From assembly GCA_019843655.1 (NCBI GenBank), contig JACDQD010000002.1, positions 1,684,585-1,748,584 of the forward strand: a DNA stretch of 64,000 bases. Reading direction: 5' to 3'. A program made the translations under genes and the position numbers. The notes under the pieces were generated by a model that was given only the letters and a program-made list of their open reading frames with translations, ran no database searches and was not told the origin of the DNA. Every line of letters begins with the position of its first letter. Position 1 is the stretch's first letter. The DNA comes from Lethocerus indicus (Eukaryota > Arthropoda > Insecta > Hemiptera > Belostomatidae). Shown here piece after piece: positions 44,129 to 55,469 of the stretch.

Positions 44129-44310
44129 AATTTGATATACCTGTTTTGTGGTCTGCGAGGGGTTGGAATACTCTAGGTTCGTGATGTTTCTGTCTCCTCT
44201 CGCTGGTTTGGTCTTTTGCTAGACCGGTTTCGGCTGCTCGCCATCTTCAGTAGCGCTGTGTTAGTCACTGTTAGCACTTTGGATGTTTTTGGGCATCCTC
44301 ATGCCATTTG
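44129..44310 (-). mobile_element. Ribozyme-bearing repeat module, single copy F
   Basis: On the minus strand: AAACATCCAAAGTGC, AACAGTGACTAACACAGC, the core, AAAAGACCAAACCAGCGAGA, then AGTATTCCAACCCCTCGCAG and AAACAGGTAT. It is followed immediately by the truncated LINE in the same orientation. About 180 bp, without an inverted partner nearby. Confidence 0.6.
44218..44254 (-). ncRNA. Hammerhead-like ribozyme core, copy F (intact)
   Basis: Identical over the 37-base core to copy E: GCUA, CUGAAGA, U, GGC-GAGCA-GCC, GAAA, CCGGUC, UAGC. The flank before stem I is CACAGC here and AACACC in copy E', while the core does not change. It lies in the same orientation as the LINE that follows, so a read-through transcript would carry the ribozyme about 90 bases upstream of the LINE part. 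Confidence 0.6.
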
Positions 44311-45720
44311 AAAATTTTTCACCCCGTTGATCGGAGTATTTTTCGAATTTAGAATAATCAATCCTGCTGTTGGCAGTTGGCCGTTAAACCTAAGTTGAAA
44401 AATACCCCGTACGGTTCGATATTAACCCGAATATTTTTTCCTAAATCAGCTTCTTGCAATACGTTATTCTCGAGACTGTTTGTGTTCTCTTCTTCTCCTC
44501 CACACTCTGTTTTGGCTCCCGGCCATTGTCGAAATATAAAATGAGGTCAGTAGTTCATGAAGGTACTGGTTTTACAGTTTTCAGGCTCCGAATAGCGTTA
44601 TCAAATCATTGTCACTTGCTTCTTACAGTCATCAGTAGCGTTCGTTAAGTTCTGACTACTGACGAAGGCGACCAAATAACCAGGAGTAGAGACAGAATAC
44701 TTCCCGATACTGTTAATATCGTCGATACTTTAAAATAGAAACCAATGTAAATGTTACATCGAATATATCAATATTGTTACTGATACCATTGATAATTGAT
44801 GTACATATATTATAAAATATATTGATATTTTTGGTTACTATGCCGGGGCCCCGTTTTGGGGGCAAACTGGGACGGCGCGATAAGTTTGTTAACGGCCGCT
44901 CGGTCTGAAGTAACGGGTTCCAAACTCGGTCCAAACTTCGTCCCACCCCCCCACTCCCACACCCCTTATATTGAGAACCCGTACGCCTATGTGTGCTCGA
45001 GCGATGCTTAGTTTGGATGCATTAATTTTAATGCTACAAGAACTGTTGAGGAGCGTCAAAACTCGAAGTTATACCCGGCAATTCGGAATATTATCTGCGT
45101 TCAAACGGTCGGAATATCCCGTTGGCGCTTTCACGAGCCCGATGAGACGGAAGCCGAGCATTTCCCCCCCCCAAGTACTCCCATAAGGACTTACCCGGAG
45201 TGTTTCAATTATTGTTAATTACAATTGTATTCAACTCGTCCCTTGAGATAGACATCGAACTGTTTTCGATCTAAATAATTTATTTTACACACTACTTGTT
45301 GGACACGTTTGGAAGAATGTTATCAACGTTTGATATTAACGTACGAATAATCTATTAGAGGTACCCAAAAATAATCAAAATTTTCACTTTGGAATTCATT
45401 TTATTTTGCTAAAAAAGAAACTTTAATTATTAACCTACTGTATATTCACCAATATTATCCAACAACTCTCTGCCACTTTTCCGGCAAATTTTCGATTCCC
45501 CCCTTGAAGAACTCCTCAAGACCAAAATACATCTTATCAAATTGTTGATTACTGTTGGTTATACCTAATATAAACTATAAATAAAAATTACTAGTCCGTT
45601 GCACTGGCCTAGACATCTCCTTGCTAGGAAAACACACTCAACAATTGTATTCATAAGTGTTTTGTAGTTGATTGTACAAAATTAGACGGTAAAAACAATA
45701 AAACAATTTAAAAAACAAAA
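44311..45720. other. Unassigned DNA, no gene seen
   Basis: No gene recognised; AT-rich with short motif-free frames. Confidence 0.45.
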
Positions 45721-45803
45721 TGTTTCAAATGGTCCTCTGCTACCTCTCGTGTTGTATTATGGCGATATGTATCGATTTTGGACTTTATTTTATCGTATTC
45801 GAC
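45721..45803 (-). pseudogene. Mariner-type transposase fragment (second lineage)
   Basis: The minus strand reads VEYDKIKSKIDTYRHNTTRE followed by VAEDHLKHF. This is the mariner transposase helix-turn-helix block (DKIKS.I.TDRH.TTREIAE...NHLK.LGY), with about ten residues missing between AE and HLK. The IKSxIDT wording groups it with the fragment at 23.7 kb. No inverted repeats were found. Confidence 0.6.
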
Positions 45804-47725
45804 TTCTAAGTAACCTTTGTATTGTATACGCCATTCAAAATATATTCCTCAGTACAGATTGTAGTCCAAGTCTCTCCATTTTTTCGAGGACCGTTTTGCA
45901 GCTTTTGTGAAAAAAACCGACGAAGAGACGGGTATATTTATTTGTCATATTTCGTCCGAATAAAAATGAATACATCTTTATGATATAGTGAGCGTTGGGA
46001 CGGACGTCGGGGTTTAATTATGAAATATGCGACGCCGCGAGAGCTACACGAAAATCTCACAGGGGATGGAGTTCAACTTCCGCGCAATTCACTCGAAACA
46101 TTGATGTATGACATATGGCATGATATTTACGTTCGACTAATGGCACGATTCACTTTTATGAAACGTATCAATCAAGAATAATTAGCACAATATATATATA
46201 TATATGAAGAGAGAAGGGGAGAGAGAGTGAGATACATATAAACCATTAAAAGCCTAAGCTTTCATATACTGGGAGAAAGTAAATAAGAGTTAAAAATATT
46301 TATTTTTCCGAGGTTGTCGAAAGCATCTTATTACCACAATCAATTGGACAGTGTCTGAAAAATTGGTTTATTTATTATTGACAGTATATATTAGTGAGGA
46401 GAGAAGGAGTAGACCTAAAAACTATGAGAGTCATTGGGTTAATATAATTTCATTTTTACGGAAATTATCGTGTAACACGAAACCAATCTAATTAAAGACA
46501 CCGAATTTTGTTTTAAATCTATATGAATAAATACATGAAATCTGTAATACACGAGTGAAAAGAATGTTTATGTATTCATTATTTTCAATATTACAGAACT
46601 TTTACTAAGATTTCAATGTCAATACAGTAGAATGAGGCCCGAAACAGACAGGAAGGCGATAAATTCCTGTTATCCATTTTTATGCAAGCGGTGAAAACAT
46701 AAGTTCGGATTTTTCTGTTTTTTTTTTTTGTCGTTCCGACAAAAGTTTTAATATTCGCCTCGTGTCTACCGCTGTCCGGGCCAAGAGCAAGTTTGGACTA
46801 TTCGAGAGAGTTTTTTTTTTTAGAACAGAAATTTACTTTTAAACAGTCCTCGGACGACGGCCCATTTTCGGTCCGGATATAAAGAGGAGGACAACAACCG
46901 ACAAAAAGAGAAGGGGCGTTAAATGAAAATACGACAAATCGATTTTCATTTTACGTTACGGCCTATTGGCGCTGCGCCTCCTCGTTTGCCGGACGAATCC
47001 GTTTTATGGGACAACGAAAAGGGGCCATTTTGCCCAGTTCACCGATAAACTGGCATTTTACATTCGATTTTCATTCGTTCTATCGGATTAACCGAATGAA
47101 AAAAAAAAAGATTAAAAATCTCACCGGTATATACAAAAGATTGTGTAACTTACGTGTATTGTTATGAATTAAAATATATACATCTTGACTGGAGTAAAGG
47201 CTTCTATGAAGGCTGTTTAATGTCGCCCAGAGAATTATCTCTAATTCTAAATCATATACTAGTCTTTAGATATTTCTATTACGCTATCTATTTTTCTTAC
47301 ACTTCCGTTCTCATTTCCGTATTTCTGGACTCTGGAGAGCTTGAAATTCAAAATATTAATTGTATTTTATGAAACGGGAAAATATGAGAATGAAAACTAA
47401 CGGGCGAAAGAAAAGGGACTCAAAAATACATATTCATGGGGAGGGAAAAGGGCGCAGCTTATTGTTTTTAATATTCGACTCTCTTTCTGTACACGATCAG
47501 TTGAACACTGGGGGAAGGGCCGCCTGAGGGGGATCCCAGCTGGAAAATGTCAAAGTGACCACAAAAACCCTTCCGTTGAAGGTCAGAACGGCAGAAATGT
47601 CAGCTTTATACTGGGCCCCCCGGTGCACGCCCACTATACTAAACCTAGACTAATAAACCGAGAGAACCGTGACGAACTCACGAACTGATCCCTGAATTGC
47701 AGACAAAAATTAAACGGAGCTTGGG

Positions 47726-47783
<58 letters not shown>

Positions 47784-48984
47784 AATTGCATTTTAGTTAG
47801 CTTTTACCTGAATCAATAATAAAGCTGTTTACCAATATTCCGAAATTCTATTTTAAGAAACTAAAAATTGCCTGTATTGATTTGTTCTAAAAAATTGATT
47901 GGAGTACTTTAGTTACTTTAGTTTCTAAATTGGTTTAAAGTTATAGTTGTTGCATTCAATTAATTGACAGTGTCAGCAGTAAGGTCCTAATTCCCCAGCT
48001 TAGGAAAAAATGCCTGGAAAGAATGACAATGTTCTGCGGGCCCTTAATGTACGATATACTGAAAAATAACAGTACCTTTTATTAAGCAACACTTTTTTTT
48101 TTAACAAGAAATTTATCTTACATTTCATGCCACAGTTTTATGTTCGCGTCACGATATAAAACAACCGTCATTAATTGATGGAAACCGGTCTTCCTTTTGG
48201 GTCTAGAGGAAAATAATACGGGAAAAATCGTCGCAAAATTTATAGAAATATATTCCTTTTGTTGTTTTATTATGCGCCCGCGTACAGATTGAGGCAATTC
48301 ATTCTGCTCAACTTAGGAGAAGAGCCACCCCGATGATACATTAATGGTAAAGGCGATGGAAAAGCGAACGGGTATTTGTCTTCCTTGCGGGTGAAATAGA
48401 TGAATCTTTTAAACGGGAATTGAATTGCTGCTCCCTCGCACCCTCACCCTCTCTCGGTCCCGCCGTCCGTTTGACTTCTACAATTCCACTTGCCCAAATC
48501 CAGATCTGGAATCATTGTTCTTTAGTCGTAATAAAACAGCACTTGAAATATTTCAATTTGAGTAAATACAATTTTTTTGTCCAGCAAAAATACGGTGTCT
48601 AACGATTAAACCTGTAGTTATCCTGTGGTTAGTCTAACGTAGCGGTATTGATCGCATAAATAACACATATTAATAGACGATGACGTGGTTGACCAGAGCA
48701 CACGTGTGCGTCACACCAATATTGTAATTTTATTCCGCCAGTTACTGTAGAAACCCAGTCGCCAATTGTTATCTATACTGCGTAAATTCGACATTAAAAT
48801 GCGTTCAAATAAATTCAGATTGCCGTGCTGTACGCAGGGATACAACAACAATGTCGATAAGTCAATTCAGGAAAGGTGTTACGGTTTACTTGTTATAATC
48901 GAAGACGGAAAAAATTCGCAGAATAAATAAATGAATTGCCCTTTATAATCGTGGATCGATGAAGAACATTTGAGAATCCGAAAA
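45804..48984. other. Unassigned DNA with AT microsatellites
   Basis: No gene recognised. Short AT tract at 46191-46205 and a long one at 47729-47781; T and A runs at 46721-46729 and 47099-47109. Confidence 0.45.
47729..47781. repeat. (AT)n microsatellite
   Basis: About 26 AT units. Confidence 0.97.
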
Positions 48985-49227
48985 CGGTTCGAAAAATTCC
49001 GGTCGGGGGATTTTTCATTAAAAGGAGGTCGATGATGACCGAATAAAGGCCGTTATCGATTCAGATCGCCATAGTTCGACACTGGGACATTGCAGAGAAG
49101 CTGAACGTATCTTATACGCGCATTCGAAACCATCTACGGCTTATCTGTGCAAAGATGTTGACGTACTTAAAAATATGTACAACGCCACTTGTCGGTGAAT
49201 TACGCAATTACTTAGTTGTCAACCCAA
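48985..49227 (+). mobile_element. Mariner remnant: transposase N-terminal piece plus right terminal repeat
   Basis: From 48985 the codons read RFEKFRSGDFSLK, then EVDDDRIKAVIDSDRHSST, then after one inserted base DIAEKLNVSYTRIRNHLR. This is the first and second helix-turn-helix region of a mariner transposase; the linker between the two (D/EERSGRP) is missing. It runs straight into the terminal repeat, which ends GTTGTCAACCCAA at 49227 before TA. The catalytic domain is gone and the left terminus was not found. It is the same family as the elements at 55 and 62 kb. Confidence 0.75.
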
Positions 49228-49814
49228 TATATTCCTCAAATGTAGAATCGCGTGCAACAACAGTTTGTTAATGATTGTAATGAATATTAAATAAGGGTTT
49301 ACACCACAAAAGGTGTCATTTTAACGAGTCTTACAGATATACGATCTTCAGAATGACTGCTTATCATTTGTCCATGAATTACCTTCGGTTATTAAATTAT
49401 ATAACGAGACGATCGAATGACGTGTATCTCTGAGATTTGAACTCTCCCCTATAGGGGTTGGTGGGTTAAAGCCGGTGAGTAAAGCCCAGCAGGGGGCAGT
49501 GTGAGCCGGTCGGGTTTAGTCACGTGACACCCAACCCACCCTGATAAGCAAACCACCTCCAACCACACACGTTTAGGCCCGCCTACCTGTGAATACAAAA
49601 CCAGCCGATTAAATATCCACGCGGCCCCATTCACCCAGAATGATGATTATTTTTTAATAGAATACGGACAAATATTTAAATCATCATGAAAGTACAGTAG
49701 GTAATAATAGAAGGATAACGCCAATTATGTAACAAAATAATATGGTGATAAAAGTTTTTCTGTTATTTATGTCCTTATAATAACAGAATCATTTGGTATA
49801 AAATGTCCCAGGTT
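49228..49814. other. Unassigned DNA, no gene seen
   Basis: No gene recognised. Confidence 0.4.
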
Positions 49815-50116
49815 TCTCGCCACAGTTCAGGGCTTCCACCATATGCTCTAACAGAATAATCCACAATGACCTAAAAGTCCCATTCGTTCGAGAATTACCA
49901 GCTTCCCGGTATAAATCCTTCCGTTCAAAATTATCCCTTCTTTCCTCACTTCATCTTCCCGAAAATCCCGTGCGTCGCCTAAAGCGGAGATTCATTCCCT
50001 ACCTCATGTATTAAGGGCAGCAGCGGAAGTACCATCATTGGGCGGATTCTCCTTCGAGAGTTCACTGAGTGAGTGTAAAGTCAGAGCACTGTCACTAGAT
50101 ACAATCTAAAAAAAAA
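49815..50116 (+). mobile_element. Jockey-like LINE 3' end, divergent copy
   Basis: An in-frame run of 53 codons and a stop (49853-50014) reads RIIHNDLKVPFVRELPASRY, KSFRSKLSLLSSLHLPENPV, RRLKRRFIPYLMY. This is the normal C-terminal end of a jockey-type LINE protein (HNDL..P.V......S...F...L..H.NP..R.L.RR). A further 94 bases and nine A (50108-50116) complete the 3' end. The C-terminal residues and 3' tail differ from the 25.7/43.6-kb family, so this is another subfamily. The 5' side is truncated and frameshifted near 49830. Confidence 0.7.
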
Positions 50117-51174
50117 TTTGTAGTTGTGACTATACCAATAAATGAAAAAAAAATAAAGGTTCAGGGCTTATTGTAAAGCAAAAAGGCGTTGTATTTTCGC
50201 AACGAATTCGAGAAACGGGACCCATATTTTGACACAAACACTCAAAAATTTCTTTCATCACAAGACTCAACTTGAAGCATTGGACAATTTCGTAAACGTC
50301 CGATAGGCTATTTCTGAACACCTCATATTGCGATATAAAGATTTTGTGTTTTGTACCGACATATTTCATATTATATAGCGGAAATGGCTGACGATTGGGA
50401 GTCGGGGTCGGAATCGAATTGGTTTTAAACGCGGGTCCACTGAGCGCACTAATACCGGCCCTGTGCTATTGTCGGGGCGGTATTATCGACACGGCTATAA
50501 TTGTTATAGCGATATAGACAGTCGGCTTATTGACGGTGGTTCGGAAACACAAACAGCAGTCTCTCTCTATCTCCCGCCCTCTCACACTCTATAACGGGGG
50601 GGGGGTTTACGATAAACACAGAGAATTATGCCTCCATTGTAACCGCTCTCTGTGTGTGTCGGCTGTTTGGGTAACGGAACAGAAACTGCCCGGCCACCCC
50701 CCACCCGGGAGGGGTGGGGTGGCGCCGCGCCTTTGGTTCCTTTTGTCATTTGTGTTCGGGGCCGGTTCGGTCGGCGGGGCGGTGGATGGGGCGGTGGCGG
50801 GGGTGGGGTGTGATTTGTGTTGTCGGTGTGATTTACCGACGCGTCGCCGCAATAATCTGTCATCCGGGATGATTCAATGAGGCGAGCTCACGCCGAGGCC
50901 GGCTCCCCGACAACACACATCTGCTCGTTCTACCCCTCTCGCCCTCTCCAGCCCCCCTCAACACCGATATAGATCCCCCCCTGAATCGACTACACACTCT
51001 ATTTTCAAAACGGATCCGGTCCACGACTCGATGACACGTTTCCTCTTTTAATTACCGAACGACAAAAACTCCAACCCCTCAAACGCGTATGATTGATCGC
51101 CGAATTATTATCAAAATCTCGTATTAACTGTAAATATACACCGTGGACCGGTTTTACTTGACAGTAAGAGGGTA
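50117..51174. other. Unassigned DNA, no gene seen
   Basis: G-rich on the plus strand at 50595-50605 and 50755-50815, with composition-driven frames on both strands. No gene recognised. Confidence 0.45.
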
Positions 51175-51216
51175 TTGAAAGGCAACCGTCCCGCTACTGA
51201 TGATGGCGAGCAGCCA
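51175..51216 (+). ncRNA. Partial hammerhead-like core, copy G
   Basis: Carries CCCGCTA, then CTGATGA (51197-51203), T, GGC-GAGCA-GCC, after which the sequence diverges (ATCCATAG). Here N7 is T, giving the textbook CUGAUGA box found in most natural hammerheads. The GAAA box and stem III are lost, so it cannot cleave. Confidence 0.4.
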
Positions 51217-54200
51217 TCCATAGTACTAATTCTAGTACTAACCTTTTTGTTTTTTCTAGAACGAACCCTTTCTGTCCATTTTAGGTCTCCGGCCTATTTG
51301 AATATAGTACAGATTCAACGATTCCCGTACTTTATTTACTCTTACCTTCTCTGGTCGAAAGTCTAAGTGTGTTTGGCGGGGGGCCTCAATGGGGGAGCAG
51401 TTGGAGTAGATCTCGCGGCGCTATTGGTGGAAGGCTGGAGGAGCCCTGGAAGGAGTGAGGAGCGCCACCCTCACCCTCCCCTTCCCCCCCCCAACCAACC
51501 CTTACAACATCTGGTGCCTCTAATTTGCATCGTCTCCAGGAACAAATTCTGGCTCCACTTGCAGGTTAGGCTGGAGGGTGGGGGGTGTAGGGGCCCGGAG
51601 TTTGTGCCGCCCAGGTGAATAGTTGGTCCGTGGGAGGCTGTGAAGGGGAATAGCGGGAGGGATGGCTTTTGGGGAGCGCTCTGAGGGCGAGAGGAGGAGG
51701 CCAGATAATAGTTTACCGATGAGCGTTTAAGTTTGGTAGAGAGGAACACTCTCCTCTCTCTCTCTCTCTCTCCTCCCTCCCTCCCTCCCTCTCTCTTTCG
51801 GCGTCGTGCCGAGCTTTACCGACAATAACTTTTCGGCCCCACTTCCCCCACAACCTACCCCACCGTAACTACGTAGGCCCAACTTTATCGATGCTCTCCG
51901 GGAACCCGGTATTAATTTTCTTCGAAAGTGCCATACGAGTAGTGGCCGATTCGGATACTAATATGCAGATATTCGGTATATTGGGCGCATCGCATTTTTC
52001 AGGATTTGGGCTCTTTATCATTCGATATTTCCGTGGGGATTTGTTTTCGCAAACTTCGCGGCGTTATCGATCTACGAAAAATAAAAAATAATTAAATAAA
52101 CCGCTCGATATAAAGTGCGAGGGAAAATGATGATAGGAGAGGGATGAAAAGCGGGCTCGACCGGACGGTTGAGGGCTGGGGGGGGAGGGAGGGAGGGGTT
52201 GCGGCTTTGATAGGATCCCGACGGAGGCAATAAACCAAGCAATTGCTTTTAAGCCGGCAATATTTCTGGGTTGTGCGGGTTGCCTAGCTAAAAGCGGGCC
52301 GGCGCGGCGCCCCAGTCTTCCATTTTATCACCAGGGGTGGGTCGTCCCGGAGTAGACCAACGGCCACCGAACGATAAATTGTGTTTCGCACGAGGGGGGA
52401 AATGCGGCAACCGAAAATTTTCTATTTCATCCAGCGTTCGAGATTACTTTCATTATTTTAGTATACAACGAAAAAAAAACTTTGTCGGTAAATTAGTTTG
52501 CTCGAGCAACGGCAAGTGACGGGACCATTCGTAAAGCAGTGATGGTTCTTGGACATTTGGCGTCCTAGAACCCACTGGAAAACTCACTGGAGGAATTGTG
52601 TGAAGTCCCGATAAGTTTTCCTTTAATATCTGGACACAGTCATGCCGTACGAACCGCAATACCGGTTAACAGATTTGAAATTCCGATTACCACACCATCA
52701 TAATAATTACCTGTATCTAATTGCTTTAGATTTGGCGTCAAATTATATTCGGGGAAAGCACGCCAGGGCAAGTTGATTGATTCCCCATTGAATCTGTCGT
52801 TGCCAGTACACTTGGAGGACCTTCGTTGTCGTGAATTAATTAAATTCGACGGAGAAATTTGGATCTGTGGGAAGTGATGTTCCGAATTTTCTGTACAAAA
52901 CATAATACATAATAATGTGTGGAATTACATAGCGCCTATTAAATGAAAGGAAATATAATATGGAAACACTTTGGCTTCTCGGTTGAATTCTGTTTGCGTT
53001 ACATTTTTTCGCGTCCGTTCTCTTTTCTTTCTGTTGAAAGGCAAAAACGGAACAGTGTGTCTTCTGACTTCTGCCGAGTATACAGTACTATAAATTATGA
53101 AAGTTGGCCGAGACACACTATAAGTACTTCCGGCAGTATTGGGCAAATATATATGAGTTTTGAACTGTGTGCGCCTCCGGACCACTTATCTCCACACCGC
53201 CGTTCAGAAATTTCCGATTTCCTTTTCCCAACATTATGGGAAGGGGCGACTGTTTTTAGTCGAATAAGTATTTATTTCGTGATTTATCGGCCCTCCCCTT
53301 CCCCTCCCCCCCACGGACTACTTCGGTTCTCTCTCCCGACCGCAGATAGGATAAGACCTGTTTACACTGCAGTTTCACCCAACAACTGGACTGACTGGAA
53401 GCGTGGACAAGGAAAAGCCATCCTTGGGGGGGAAATTAACGGCGGAAAATCCGACCGTTTGATAAATATCGGATGTCGCTTAAAAACAAATCGAATCAGC
53501 GCTCCTAATCGAGGTCAACGTTGATATTTATTTACGGGTGAGTAACTCTCTGTTAACTAAAATTTAAAACTATATTCTGGGGGGGTCATTCTGAACGGAA
53601 CCAAAGTTAAAACATAATTATAATACTAATTATAATTTAGATGAAAATAAATTATAAATTGTATTAACGTATGAGTACTAATAGGGTGCCCAAGGTTTGT
53701 CATCGATTTTTCACTCTTTAACTGCATATATTACCCTATTATCCTTGCAGCTACTGTCATACAAACAATGCAGTAACATTCTGAAAGTACTTCGATAACG
53801 CAGCAAAACGAGGCTAGTAATAATATAGTGCTATAGTAGTATAGGTGCTCATTGCAATTGCGCCCTGGACGCTCCTAATTTGTGGCCGGAATAATTGTTC
53901 TGAGAAATCAGAATGATGACGGCCCAAATATGTAAGTATGGGGCGCGACCCCGAAAAATTGTTAAAACAAAAAATAGATTCCTCCCGTTCGACGTTGTTC
54001 GAGAAATACTGGGTGTGTCGGCGCAGTTGCCGAATAGAGCCGGTTAGATAAGTGACCGGGCAAGATTTGAGGGGCGAAGGAGGGCCACAATAACAGTCAA
54101 ACCCAACTGTACCCACACACACTCTCGACAATAAACATTCGAAAGGGTGGCCATGTAAAGGAGCATCCTGAGAGCACAGGTCCGCCAGTCAACGCACACA

Positions 54201-55053
54201 GTTTGACGATAACAGTTTGGTTGTAGGCCGTCGTTTCCAGCTGTTAGTAAAATGGAATTCGATATTGTCCCTGGCAAATGGCCTTTTTTTTTTATTACGG
54301 TCATACGGTTAGCGGTCATGTCTGTACTCAATTCGCATATCTCAGTTTTTATAGTTGTGTTCAAATTTCGCATACAGCAATTATCCGCTGTTGGCGCACA
54401 ATCTCAAAGGATCGTTGTTCGTACTTTATGTTCTTAAACGCTCTTTAAGTTTAACCAACTAATTAGTATATATAATACTGGCTAATACACAGTGGAATAA
54501 TCAGACTGTGAAACATAAGATTATGAGAGTGATGATATTCTAAATAATTAGACTGAAATTGTCGGAATTTCCAACTTCAAAAATGTATATATCGAGAGAG
54601 CTTAGAGTTACAATCGGTGTACAATATCGCGTAATGGATTCGAAACGTACGTGTCCACGTTCGGCGTGTCGGCTTTTCCCCTTTGAAGCAACAGAACGCT
54701 CGCTGTCCCGTGGAGAGGATTCGCGGCTTCTCTCTGATATTGGATACGGCGCTTCTGGGGGTGTAGCGGGACATGTGTCCGTTGAGGTTTCCCCGTCGAC
54801 CGATCAAATCCCACCCCTTTCCCACCCCACCCCCCCGGCAACATATCCGACATTATCCTACAGCCCCCATTATCCGATCTACTACCCTTTCCACCCGTCA
54901 CTGCATTATATGCAATAGACTGTAATTTCTGCTACTACCACCGCCCAATAATTGATGTTAAACCGTGGAGAAGATTCCAGGATTGAGAAATTTTGATTTG
55001 ACAACATTGATTTTCCGAAAAGAATCTTCGGACTATTAACGTAGGGAAAAATA
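51217..55053. other. Unassigned DNA, includes the longest open frame in the window
   Basis: A CT/CCCT pyrimidine tract lies at 51750-51796. A 193-codon frame at 52943-53524 on the plus strand and an 87-codon frame at 52640-52903 on the minus strand show no recognisable domain or homologous motif, so I do not call them genes. The rest shows nothing. Confidence 0.4.
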
Positions 55054-55469
55054 TTGGGTTGGCAACTAAGTAATTGCGGATTTCACCAACAAATGGCGTT
55101 GTACATAATTTTAAGTACGTCAACATCTTTGCACAGATAAGCCGTAGAATGTTTCGAATGCACTTATAAGATACATTCAGCTTCTCTGCAATGTATCTTG
55201 TTGAACTATGGCGAACCGAAAAAAAAATAATAAAAATATAAAAAGCAAAATGTAACGGAAATACTCACTTCGGTTCACCGTGTTTTAGCTTTTTATATAC
55301 AAACACACACAATTCAACTGGTCGATGTAATTTTGATACCGAAAGTTTCAGAAAGGGCCAAATAATAACATATCGATGAATCTTATCTGTGCAAAGATGT
55401 TGACGTACTGAAAAATATGTACAACGCCACTTGTTGGTGAATTCCGCCATTACTTAGTTGTCAACCCAA
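55054..55469 (-). mobile_element. Mariner MITE, 416 bp, with long terminal inverted repeats
   Basis: Starts TTGGGTTGGCAACTAAGTAA and ends inverted as TTGGGTTGACAACTAAGTAA, flanked by TA at 55052-55053 and 55470-55471. The two arms match over about 88 bp, including CGTCAACATCTTTGCACAGA on both sides. The interior on the minus strand keeps a helix-turn-helix piece, RHSSTRYIAEKLNVSYKCIR (about 55213-55150), and a 5' leader. Compared with mariner elements of about 1.3 kb it lacks most of the transposase. It shares its interior with the 62.5-kb copy. Confidence 0.85.

Noticed and set aside
52640..52903. Possible exon on the minus strand (87 codons, followed by an ACAGGTAATT donor-like site)
   Set aside because: The protein has no recognisable motif and no matching second exon could be found; a donor-like word alone is not enough.
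52943..53524. Longest open frame in the window (193 codons, plus strand)
   Set aside because: No recognisable domain, motif, signal peptide or membrane pattern; it contains a CT/Pro-rich low-complexity patch and no splice or promoter context that I can support. One frame of this size is possible by chance in 64 kb.
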